From Phallusia mammillata (Eukaryota > Chordata > Ascidiacea > Phlebobranchia > Ascidiidae): a stretch of 64,000 bases of DNA. Within the stretch, counting starts at the first letter, position 1. Each line of letters opens with the position of its first letter. The position numbers and the translations under genes were made by a program. The notes below the pieces were generated by a model. It saw nothing but the letters and a program-made list of their open reading frames with translations, did no database searches and was not told the DNA's origin. The stretch lies in the NCBI GenBank assembly GCA_003260075.1, contig QLIY01000068.1:121396-185395 (forward strand), read 5' to 3'. Below, piece after piece: positions 39,928-53,000 of this stretch.

Positions 39928-42508
39928 TTACAGTTGTCTGCTGAGTAACTCGTTGACGTCGATGCTGCATTGTGGGAAACAATCGAGGCTTTCGTCATAT
40001 TCCATTTGGCCCGTGACGTCATTAGGTTGTTGTCCATAATTGGTGACATTTCCAGGGAGATCAGAGCTAAAATTGAGAATTGTTACGTTTTAGGAAAGCG
40101 CTTGAAAGGTTTAAGTAATTGCTCCTGTGTGATTCAGGGGCAATTTTAATAAACAACTAAAGCTTTTATGGAAAAAAATAACTGCCAGAGTACGTGTGTA
40201 TAAAGAACACATCATGTAGATGTTTTAACAATCGCTAACCTGCACCCTATATGACAACAGCGATTGTTGAAACGTATGCATGATGTATTCTTTACATACA
40301 CAAGTTATCTAGCAGTTGTGTTTTTGATTAAACTACTTTTTAAGTCCGTGTATAGTCTTAAACGATTTTGATAGCAAAATTACGAACAAGGTTCGTTAAT
40401 ATCCTCATTTTTTATACCTAGCAAAATTGTTTTGATATTATTTACCGAAAAGTATGTCAAATTTATCCCTTGGGCATAAACCAACCACCTATGCTTTAAA
40501 GCAGTGGTTCTCAAACTCGGTTTTCGGGGCCGCATGCGGCTCCCAACTGCTCATTTTGCGGCTCGCACCAGACCTCAGAAAACCACCAAAGATTGCTATT
40601 TTAGCTTTTAAAGTCATAATCTTTAGTGATTTTCTCAAGGTTTCGTTTTTTGCGGCTCCCTACACACTTAAAAAAGTATCATTTGGCCCCGACAATAAAA
40701 AAGTTTGAGAACCACTGCTTTAAAGCGAATGTGGCAACTGTCAAAATATCTGTATCAGAGTCAAATTGGTCCGTGGACACTAACGTACAATTATCCCCTT
40801 AATTATGGTAAAAATCCAGTACGTTTTTGGAATTCACCCTAGTTTGGAAACCAGTGTTAGACTTTACAGTTAACATCAGCAAAACAATACTTACACATCG
40901 TATTGTAGGTTGTTATGATGGGTAACAGGAGTTGGACTATGAATTGAGAGTGCTCCGTCGTACGAACTTCCACCAGCTGGTGTGTTGGGTGCGCTGTGAT
41001 CTCCCATCAAACTGATAAGATGATTGCTATAAGGTGGGGCGTATTTATTAAGAGAATAGTCAATAGCTAATTTAGGCGGCAAATACACGGTATTGTTGGA
41101 GTCTTGTCTGTTTACCAATATGCAACTTTAGTACATGAAACATACGGTAAACCTTGGTTAATCCGGACCCGTTTGAACCCAAAAGTTGTCCGGATGATGC
41201 AAAGATCCGGATTAACCGATGTCGATAAGTTAAAAACTTTACCACATTCTAAATCATTTGTACCTAAGCTTTACCGAACCTGAATTAACCGAATCCGCTT
41301 TAACGGAGGTTTACTGTTTAGCTTTTTTCATATTTGGTCCCTTGCAAAATGTAATAAGTAAAGCTCGATTTATGCTAGAATGCACATCAAACTTTTAAAT
41401 TACGGATGCACAACTCTAATGGAAATTGCTCATAGTATGAAAAATACAATTACTTAACTTATATTTTGTTTAACAGAACAACCCAATGTTCCGAATCTTA
41501 CGATCTACATGAACGCGAAGCATTTTCAAACCAATAAAGACCCTAAATGGGCCCGCGTGTGTTTTAGCTTTGTACCACGGATACAAAAGCATCAAGCCAG
41601 TAAGTGAAGACCTACAAGGTCTCATCAGGGCAGCTAGGGGCAAGACATAGGCCATATTGCCCAGTGTAGCCATTAAACGGGAGAAACAAGCTGAAAAGGC
41701 ATGCCTCACCAGTCTATTTGATGCCACAACTGGCTGCACTGATGAGACCTTATAGCATTGATTTTCAACCGGTGTTCCGCGGAACACTAGTGTTCCGTGA
41801 AAGATTGTCAGGTGTTCCGCGAGAAATTTGCTGGTTTGAGTATAGGATGTTTTAGGCTTCTGTGCTTTGACTAGCGTTTTATGTCGACACCGGTCGAAAA
41901 GGTCACTGGTCGTGATGTGCAATTTAGCGGTTACCGCGATTTAGCGTTTTAGTGTCCCCCCTAGTTGTTTCGTTGCATCAAAATTTCGTTTGGTGTTCCG
42001 CATATTATTTTAATGCATTAAGTGTTCCGTTGCTTAAAAAAGGTAGAAAAACACTGCCTTATAGCCATAGGTCGAAACCGTGTGCACTGTCTGCAGCTTA
42101 AAGCATACAAAGAGTATCACGTTCATTGTCGGGAAGTGTGTATTTGGTCACCAACTACACGCAGTGGTCAAACGAAATTAGAAAAAAAGATGCACGTAAA
42201 ATCAATTTTTGTCCCAACACCACGCAATGACATTCTAAAAGAGCAAACGCGCCACTAGGGCCTTTCACGTTTTGTTTACCACTAAAACTTGAATTTTTAG
42301 TTTGTCACCGTCAACAAAAGTCATGACAAGCACAAATAACGATTTTTTGAGATTGTATGTCGTGATCCAATTTTCACCGTAAATTTTCTGCATTAAAAAA
42401 GCTTTACCAAAGTGTATTTAGGTATAAAGCCAAAAGCAAGTAAACGCGCAAAAAAAAATTGCCAACTAAGCAGTTTTTGGAACATTACATACTGATCTGT
42501 TCATAAGT

Positions 42509-42604
<96 letters not shown>

Positions 42605-45600
42605 TGTCGCTTTTTACGTCTATTTGGGCCGTTATTTTCATCATTAAACTTACAAGCAGATTTTCTTACACTATATTGATTTTAGTGACATAACTTTCAA
42701 ATCGTGTATTGTGTGCAGGTTTTAGTGTCTACTGTTATTTTTTTGTAAGGTTTTTGTTTGTAACTATAAGTATAGGTGAATTCTGTACGACGTTTCATGC
42801 TTTTAAGTGTAAACACCCAATCCACAATGTTAAACAAACAAATACAGTTGTACTTTGGGTGAACCCAACTTTGAAAATCCCAATCGGCAACTAAATGACA
42901 TTGGGAAATGACGTACGGTGAAAAATAGCTTTGGAATGCGACGCCTTGTAAATACGTCATTCATTTGCCAAACAGCGACTCATCAATCGTTATGAATTAA
43001 TGACCAGGTCTGAAAATGACGATTTAGCATCACGACTTTCCATAAAAGCGTAATGTATTTTTAGGTTGCTTCAAAGTGCTGACAAATCGTGCTAATATTT
43101 ATCAGAACAAAGGTCCGTATCTGTATATCGTTTGTGTAAAGTAAATGTATGTGCATGCAAATCAACATAGCCTTATGAAAATGCTTGGAAGACCGGCCTG
43201 ATTCGGTATAGCGCCTTCAATGGGCTTCCTAAGGTGTACTATGGTTTATAAATGAGTATGCTGTGATTGCTGGTCTGCCTAAACGCTGTGGGATGATGCT
43301 AGTATGTGTGTATGTTCACCTTAGCAAATTTACAAAGGTCTCAAACGTACACAACCCTAAACCAGGATTTGCAGCTTGTGGCCCGGGTGGCAAACATGGC
43401 CAATTAAATAAAGGTTGAGCCCAGGAATTTTAAAGCTGTTAACCTAATATAAGCGTGTTTAGTGCGAAAAAAGTACGTAAAGTAAATCTCCCGATTTGAC
43501 TAAAATTATCCTAATTAGGCGAAGATCCGGATTAAGCGAATCCGGTTTACTGTAGTTAACTTATTGTTTACGAAGCTGCGCCCCGGTATGACCATGTCAG
43601 TTGTATTGAACTCATAACAATTACAGGTAACTCAACCCTAACAAACAACTCCAAAAGATACAAAAAAACAGCTTTTTTGAACGTAGAAGCATTCAGAACG
43701 GTATGAAAAAGTCATTTTAAAATTATACTTTCTGAGATTACAGTAAAGTACTAATGATTTGTAATGTGGTACTGCTTTAGATAATTGACATCGGTTAATC
43801 CGGATCTTCGCCTAATCCGGTTTACTTTTTGGTCCAACTGGGTCCGGATTAATTGAGGGTTACTGTATTTTAACATCGCCGGTTAGGGATGATATTGTTA
43901 TTAGGCTTACTTTGGTCGAATGCTGATGGTTTGCATAAGTTCTGTGCGGACGTAGCCTCCATCACCTTGTGCTGAAACAATATACAATATACTTACTACA
44001 ATCCGCAAATAAAATAATCTTGTTTGGTTTGTGATGGAAAGAATAACGATTTTAAAGACAAGCGCTATATCAAATTGCAATCATTAAATGTGCTTTATTG
44101 TGACAGTCATATCCATATACGTATTGTTGTATGGATTATGGATTAACAGAGCAACGGTGCTTTTTATATCAATATAAGGATACAGATACACGGCAATATC
44201 AAACTCTGAATAAAATGTGTTTTATTTTGACAGTCTTATTGATATACGTATTGTTGTATAGATTACAAACAGAGAAACCGTGCTTTTTATGTATGCACGG
44301 ATACAGATACACGGAACAAAGGCAATATCAAACTCCGCATTAAATGTGTTTTATTTCAGATAGTCAAATTCACAACTCATGTTATTTGTGAATGGAAGAA
44401 TACAGATACAGAAGACAAAGGCAGTGTAAAATCGAGCCTACTATTTGTGTTCTATTCCGGCAGTTACATTCAAAACATCCTGGCAAGGAATCGCTACTTG
44501 ACAACGGAACAATGCTTCTCCGGTGCTCAAAACATGCACAACATAACAATACATTGCAGTATCCGTCGCATACGCTTCATGTGCAAATGCAACTGGCAAA
44601 CGCTGGTTATGTAAATACTTGAAATCGTTTTGCATGTGATTATGAATATGTTTTGGTTAGTGGTATACGTTTTGTAATGAACGGACTGGAACGGCTAAAA
44701 CTGCACGTTTACTTAATCCAATCAGTCCACTTAGCCAGTGCCTATCTGCTAGGCCCAGCATGTAGGGTAATTAAAAGCATTTTATGATAATACACACGGT
44801 TAGGGCTATTTGGGTAGGGTTGAGGGTTTGTAATGAAACAAAACACTTGGAATGTAATCTCAGATACCTGGGGTTTGGTTGGCTAAGCGGCCTACGTTTA
44901 CTTTTTTGAAGGTGAGAGGCATTGGGGTAAATAATGGGAACTAGATTTTTTGGCAGATTAGGTGAATCTTAGCAAAAATTTAAGAAACAGTACCCCGCAC
45001 TATGGTTTCTCAAACTGAACGACACTTATGAGGTTAAAACACTGAAATTTGTTCAAAAATCTTTCTTGTGTACACACTTTTACCATTACTATTACTATTT
45101 AACAAAACATGCTAACGTAGCCTTTGCATGCCACTAAAAAAACTCATCTTTGCTTAAATTAAAGCACAAAGCAGGTGTAACTTACGCGAACTGCTAATAG
45201 TTTTGCTGTAGTACTGTCCAAACACTTCGTCCTTGGTCTGTGTCGCATCGTCTATCTTGCATATGTACATCAGTTGATCGAGATCCTTGATTCGATCGGC
45301 CAGAGATCGGATGCCGTAATCCCGCAGAGTTTGAGGTTGCAGATTCCATACCCGGGCTATACCTGTGTGATACAAGCGTAGCATTAGTTGGCTTCGAAAA
45401 ACAGAAACCAAGCGATGGCTTGTGTTTTGATTAGGGCCAGTCTACAGTCAAGTGAATATTGTACTTCTAATGTTCACATTGGTTTAAAAACTCAGGTTGC
45501 ATTGATTATAACAACATGTTTGGTCAAAAACTACGCTTGTAAACAGAAATGTTTTGGTCAAAAAATTAACAGAAAAGCAACTTATGTGCCAATGTCATAA

Positions 45601-48600
45601 AACCCCTTCAATGGACAAAGAAGTACTGTTTCCATTGCAAGAATGTAATACATTCGCTAATGAATAAATGTGTGGAGAATATGCAGGCCTTTCTGTGTAC
45701 CTTTTTCGGATTCAGCTACCCAAGCTATGGTAAGGCCGCCAATCTCGGAATCAGAATATCTAAGCAGAAACGTCGAACACGGTTTCGAGAGAAGTTTGTC
45801 CTGTGATTCTGCTTTGCCGATAAATCCGATGATCGCTCTGCAAAAATACGACAAATTTTAGCAAAAAAAACGCTTGGAATTGGGATCGGTCATCACCCAA
45901 AATTCGGCCTAAAACAAAACAAGCCTAAAAATTAGGCCTTTCTTTTTAAACTTTTATGTGTCATATCATAAATCATTGAGTTGTTCTCTTAATTTTATTA
46001 AAACTACAACAATAGTCCGCGCTGCAATTTTAACTAACGAACACAACTTTTACAACCAAGCCAGTGTCTTTTTGTAAGCTTTATATAAGTTGCTGTAGCC
46101 AAAAGGTTGAGAATTGCCAACGACATATATAAAGCAACAAGGCTTTGTAGAAAATTGTCAGCCAAAATGCAATATACTGTTAAAGTAAGTCCACAAATCC
46201 TAAACATAAAACGCTCCTATACTAAAATGTGAGCCACTCTGAGCCCGAAAAAAAACTCACCCATCGTTCCAATGTTGCTGCAAGTGTTTGCTTTTCGACA
46301 GTTCCATTACCCCGTTGAACCATTGCCAAAAAGTAAAATTGCGATTCGGCAACGGCTCTCGGTTAAACTGGGCCCAAGAGATATGCTTGTCCGAATTGGG
46401 AGGTATATTTTGTCCTGTACAAAAAAAAGTGTTAAAACCGTTCAAATTTTTTTCTTTAAATATCATTTTAATGTTTGTAAAAACAAGAGCTTGAATTTAA
46501 AACAGTTCTTTACGATAGGGCTGTTTTTTAGGCACCGACAATTTGTTGACTGAATAAAGTTGAAACCACTAATAATATCTGATTTAATTCCCTAAAACTT
46601 ATCTTTAAAGTCAAGTTTATGAATGAGGTTTAGGTTACAATAAGCGTAGATGTGATTAATGTCCATTGGTTAGCTGCTAGTGGGAAAATTTAACCTGCCC
46701 AATCATGTTTATTAATATCAATGTTCTCATATTCTAAAATTTCCACAATTAAGGTTTTCCTTTAATAAATTACAAGTTTCGGTTGTCCTTTAAGATTTTT
46801 CGATTTCATTACTTACTGAAGACTTTGTAGGCGAGATATTGTTTGGCCTGCGGAGTAAGTCCCTTGCTGCTGTGGCATTCGTGTTTCCACTTGCAATCCA
46901 ATGTGTCAATCAACTTGCACCACGGAACCTTGTCCGGGATATGAAACGGTATGCGACCCTACAAGTTGTATATGATTAAAGGTAAGTGTCAAAAGTTGCC
47001 AAAACAAATAACGATTTTAAAGGGGAGTGGGCCATTAAAACATTTTTAATCAAAAAAAGTAAAAATGATATTATACTGTGGAATGTCAATTACAAAATTC
47101 TTACATAAGGCCACAAAAAATTTTGTTGGAAATTCAGTAGTTGCTGTGTTATTTATACATTTAAATACGTTTGTAAAACACGCAATAAAACACTTTTATC
47201 CTACTTTTCTAACAACTATACTGGTCTTATGCACACAAATAGAACAAAAAAGCTACAACAGCTACTTATTCCACAAACAACTACTTAATAAAACAACTAT
47301 AATCAAATTAAAAACATTAATTACAAACCTTACGCCTGTTGTTTGCAATACTGTACAAAACCGACATGCATGTAATTATGTGTACAACAGTAATTATTAC
47401 CAGGTCAAAATGCAAACGATAATTAAGCTAAGTAAGGTCAATCAGTAATGTCATGATTGAGCAATGGTTTCTGTTAAATTGCTCGTAAAGCGCATAATTA
47501 CGGTCGAAATTATCAAATCAATCTAAACCCCCCCCCCGTAATAGGACACTTTTGCGGAAAGCGTTGAAACATTTCGGTAACACTGATGGAAAAATTGGAT
47601 CCAATATTGCACGACAGCTGGTATAATCTACCCCAGTGGTCTTCAACCTTTTTTAAAGGCGACCCCAATTTAAGAGAAAATGAAATCAGCATTTACGTGC
47701 GACCCCATTTTTTTCGATGGGGAGAAAAATGTTTTAAGCAATGCCGAAACTGAAGTTACTTTCATGTAAATATGCCAGCTTATTTATCAAGTAGACTTGA
47801 AATATTAGCATTTAGCGTGCATTATTACGCTTAAATGTTAGAACCCATAAGATTTATTTAATTTGGCCAATCCAATTTGCGTTAAAGCCTACCAGTTTGC
47901 AGAAATCAGTAAATTCATGTATTTTTTCCTGTACCACTGTATTTTTTAGACACAATATGTCATTCATGGGGCTCTATCGCGTAACAATGGGTTGGACAAC
48001 TTGTGTTTTATGTAAATTGTTGCATCACAATGATTACATTGTCAAACGAGGTACCAAGTTGTACTGCAAATGTTGCGAACTAGAACGAAAACGTATCATA
48101 TTTTCAACAAATTTAAACGCCAATAAATGGAATTTATAGCGACCCCAGAAAAAGTTTAGGCGACCCCACTTGGGGTCGCGACCCACAGGTTGAAGACCAC
48201 TGATCTAAAAGACTTGCAAGCAAAACTTCACATAATATTTCTACTACTTTGTTTTCTACTTGTCAACTTAATTTTAGGGCTTGTGCTTATAACTGATTTA
48301 TTATTTCAATGCAGAAAGTTTTTGGTTGAAGAGCCCATTTTTCACCAAAACTTAAAAAAAACATTTTAAGGCCCACAGTGTGTAGTATATTATAAATCAC
48401 GAGTCACCAGAGACTCAATACGACAGATAAAAACAGACTGAAAACTTTGAAATAAATTCTATTTGTTTATGCAAGAAAATGTATGGATGAAAAAGATAAC
48501 AAAACATCTTTACCTAAGGCAAAGCAAAAAAGTGTTAAAGCTGCTGCACCCCAGTAAGTTAATTTCCGTTTTCTATTTTAAATTCAATTTTATTTTTTTA

Positions 48601-49967
48601 TATTTCCTACAATATTGTTACGAAACCGGTTTACGCCAGTCAGAGAAAAAGTGTCAAGGTTTTAGCACCCTAGTGGGTAATTTTCTTTTTTCTGAATTTC
48701 CAAATAACTGTCACACAATGCTATTAATTACAACACTATTACAGGGTGCAATGCACGTCACGGGCGATATCACGAACGAACAATTTGTGGATGACCAAAA
48801 ACAGCTAACATGCAAATTATAGACATCCATATTGCTACGTGCGCTAATTACACTAAACACTGCCAAATTATCCTCACGTGATCAGGTTCAACAATTTGAT
48901 TGGCTGACGGTCGTGCCGAATTATCGACAACCGTCAGAGCCCAGTGATACCTTAGCTGAAAATGCGTTGTCCCATAGGACTGTGCCCCGCGCGTTGCATT
49001 CCTGGCTAACGTTAACGATCACCACAACAGGCAGAGACGTGGTGTAAGGCTGTAGAGAAAAATCACACATCGGTTAGTATAGTCGAAAAACCACGTACCT
49101 GCTCAGCAAAGGCGTTATCCCACAGTATACTGGCTGCTGCGTTGGCCTCCTGGTTGCCATGCACGATAACGACCACGGGAAGGGAGAGGGTCTGTGTTGG
49201 TGCAAGATTGCAAAGCAATGTTAGAAGTGTTAGGTGGTATAGTTTTAATCTCTGTACACACCCACCGGCGGGATCAATATGTTTTTAACTTGAAAAGGTT
49301 TGTACAATAGTAACCCTGACTGCTGTTTCACATAACAAGCAGTTTCTTGTTGCTAGGTAACATACTCTAGCGCGTGATTGGGTCTTCGGAAATAAAATAT
49401 ACAAATTCACCCTTTAACCATTTTGTTTTTTCTACATTTTACCACAACGAAAAATATAACATCCAGTTCTTGGGGAGATGCGTTTCGGTTATATTAAAGA
49501 TAGGAGAATTTTCCAGTGAAAACCCACCCAAAACCGGATTTTTCTCCAATTTCCCCCCAATAGGGAAAGGCTGTAGCCTTTTTTTTTCAAAACGGCTCAA
49601 AGCACTCTGCTTGTTCAAAGGAGGGTATGAAAATATAGAGGTTTCAAAACATTTTTGTAAAAGATCGTGCGGTCCTTAGTCGTAAAGCAAAGATTACTAA
49701 CACCAGCAAATACGTAGATAGGAGATGTGCAATTATGTGAGGATAGATGGGATATTATTGTAGTGTTATCAGGAACTGAAGGCTTTACGACCGAAGAGAC
49801 GTTCTTCACTGTATAACAAGATGCGGGAAATAAAAAACTCTCCCCCCCCCCTTTTTCTACATTTTACCACAACGAAAAATATAACATCCAGTTCTTGGGA
49901 AGATGCGTTTCGTATGTTTAATTTTTTAGGGCACAATTTTTTATCTATACACTCCTCTAGTTCCAAG

Positions 49968-50014
<47 letters not shown>

Positions 50015-53000
50015 AGTTCGTTACCGGGCCGTATACTTTTTCAGGTTAAATGCTTTGAAATATTTTCCCCGTGCATCCATGGATGTTAAAATGATTTGTT
50101 TTAATGCTACACATTGGTAGTTTTTCTGAACGCCGGTCCGTGATTAAATTTCACGTTCAAAACCGGTCCGCAGTACAAAAAAGGTTGCCGACCCCTGATC
50201 TAGTTGACAACAACAGATGCAGCAAAGGACGTTATCTTACCCGGACTTGGAAAACAAGCTCATTTCCACCGACACTGAAACGAGATTGAAAGAGAATCGT
50301 AAACTTTTCTTCTGTAACGGATTCCGCACCCCGTTTGTCTGATCGCTTAATACGACGCAAAGACTGAAATACAAAGAACATAAACGGTTACAGTAATATG
50401 CTATAGTAAATCTCAGTCAAACCGGATCTTCGCCTAATTCGGGCAAAACTTAGGGAACAAATGATTTGTAATGTGGTAAGGCTTTAAATAATTCAACTTC
50501 CGTTAATTCTTATATTCGCCTAATCCCAACATATTTTTTGATCCAAACAAAAAATCATTTGTTTGTCAGACATTGTTTCTAAAAATGTTTGTTTCTTTGT
50601 CCCCCCCCCCAAACTTTTCTTCTGTAACGGATTCCGCACCCCGTTTGTCTGATCGCTTGATACGACGCAAAGACTGAAATACACAAAAACATAAACGGTT
50701 ACAGTAATATGCTATAGTAAATCTCAGTCAAAGCGGATCTTCGCCTAATTCGGGCAAAACTTAGGAAACAAATGATTTGTAATGTGGTAAGGCTTTAAAT
50801 AATTCAACTTCCGTTAATTCTGATATTCGCCTAATCCCAACATATTTTTTGGTCCAAACGAAAAATCATTTGTTTGTCAGACATTGTTTCTAAAAATGTT
50901 TGTGTCTTTGCCTTTGCCGCACTTAACCAAGATATCCAATATGGTGATTAAAGTGTATTATTTCAATGACGAATATATCGGCTTATTCAAACGCGACGCT
51001 TGTTTCGCACTTTTTTATCAATCTTGTATTTGTGATTTTGATGGTTACAAACGAATGTAACTGATGTGGCCCTTCAAGTTCAAATGGCAAGAACATTTGC
51101 CGAAGCATTTCATTAATCAAGCATGCCGCTTTTTACGTCTATTTGGGCCTTTAAATTGGTCATTCAACTTATGAACAGATCCGTGCATAGTGTTCCAAAG
51201 TGTCCTATTATTTTTCAAAAACTTCTTTTTTGGCCTAAAAAAACTAAACTGTAATAATGTGATTTAAACATAATAAAAAACATGGAATTAGAAAGAAACA
51301 AAAATAATATGTACAAAGCATGGTAAGATTTGACCAAGACATCCTAAAAAGTTAATTTGTCCCACGCGGGGCGTACAGTCCTTTGGTAAAACTCTATTAT
51401 ACACAGTAAAATGTTGATTTCAACAGAATATATATATTTTTATTTACCAGTTTACATAGTGAAAACAGTGGTAGTTTGGGCCTCTTTATAGTTCCTATTC
51501 GCAATCAAAAGCTAGCGCGGATGAGTGCAAGCGAAAGTGTACGATAGAACGTTGATAATTTTCACGGAAACTAGCCAAATTAGTCCGCTTTAGGGAAGTG
51601 ATAAATAATTCACATACAATGGGGCCGCGGTTAGAAACAAACAACTGGCAAATACACATCCTGCCTAACAAATAATCCTCTATGCAGCTGATTCGAATTC
51701 GTATTATATCCACGGATGTTGATCATGCAGCGGTTGTATGGCATAGAATTTGGACTACAGTATTGAATACACCACTGATTGTTAGAGCGCTGGGCCTGCG
51801 ACCCAGTTTCAAAGGGACGTTTTGTCGTTTCATTGTGTATGTTACATTGTGGTATACTTTAGGGTTCAGGTTTACATTTACAAACCGACCATTGTAAGAT
51901 AATGTTACCTCTTATAATTACACGGATTGAAACTGTGTAATTGCTACCAAGCACAACTGCAATGTTTCGGAAAATGACTTTTAAAAGGTTGCTAAAAAAA
52001 TAATGTCAAAAATTACAAATTACGTATAGATCGATGCCCAATGTACCTTTTGTGCAAATAAAAAAGTCAAGTTATGTTTAGATTGGTCTGAACGATCTAT
52101 CCTGGATAATGTATTGGTGTTACTAATGCTCTGTGTTTTTGCCGAACAAGCATTTCACACAAGCCCTAGTTGTAACACAAGAAAAGCATGCAACAACTTT
52201 GTTTTTCTTTCTTTTTTTGTCACACAAATATAACTCTCAAGCATATCTACCGCGACTTACTCAAGTCGTAATATCAGTGTCCATGCTTGGGCAAAGATTG
52301 GGTTCAACTGAACAAGTGTTAGTCCTACATAATCTTTATTAAAGTTCTTCACTGAAGAATCAGTTGTTGAAATAAAAGCCTTTCTAAATGTTCAGTACAT
52401 GCCGTTTAGGTTATAAATCGATACAATTTTGTTTACAGTGGATCAAATGAGTAATTTTTTTCACCATCCAACTCATTTCCATACAAAAGCTACTAACTAT
52501 AACGGTAAACCCCCCCCCCAAATGTTCAGTACATGCCGTTTAGGTTATAAATCGATACAATTTTGTTCACAGTGGATAAAATGAGTAATTTTTGTCACCA
52601 TCCAACTCATTTCCATACAAAAGCTACTAACTATAACGGTAAGGAGCATACTGTGTGAAAAAAGTAATTTTATAAGGCCAACGCCTCTGTTAACGTTCCT
52701 GGTGGGTTTGTGATCAAAAGTTGCTTTTACCTAATCGAAAAAATGTTCGAGGGTCGACATTTCTCATGAAGTAAGTGACCTAGGGTCGTTGGCAAAAATA
52801 GACACGAAAATCGAGTCTCATTTCAAATGGCTAGACATCTGTCATACACGAATAGCGTAAGGGTTGGCCGGTGTTACACCATTATTGTTTCTCAGAAGCA
52901 ATAGCTTCCTCTGTTTCGCGAAATACCAAGAGCTATAGCTCTTACGCCATTTTTCTTGGGCTACTACGCAACGTAAATGCAGTGTTGCCAAATCATCTCT

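Noticed and set aside
41470..41922. 150-codon minus-strand open frame in a STAT intron
   Set aside because: It runs through the hAT element at 41756-42056 and across its target duplication, so it cannot be an ancestral coding exon.
51770..51820. tRNA-Ala-like anticodon arm
   Set aside because: No T-arm or acceptor stem follows; kept only as a note within the intron entry.
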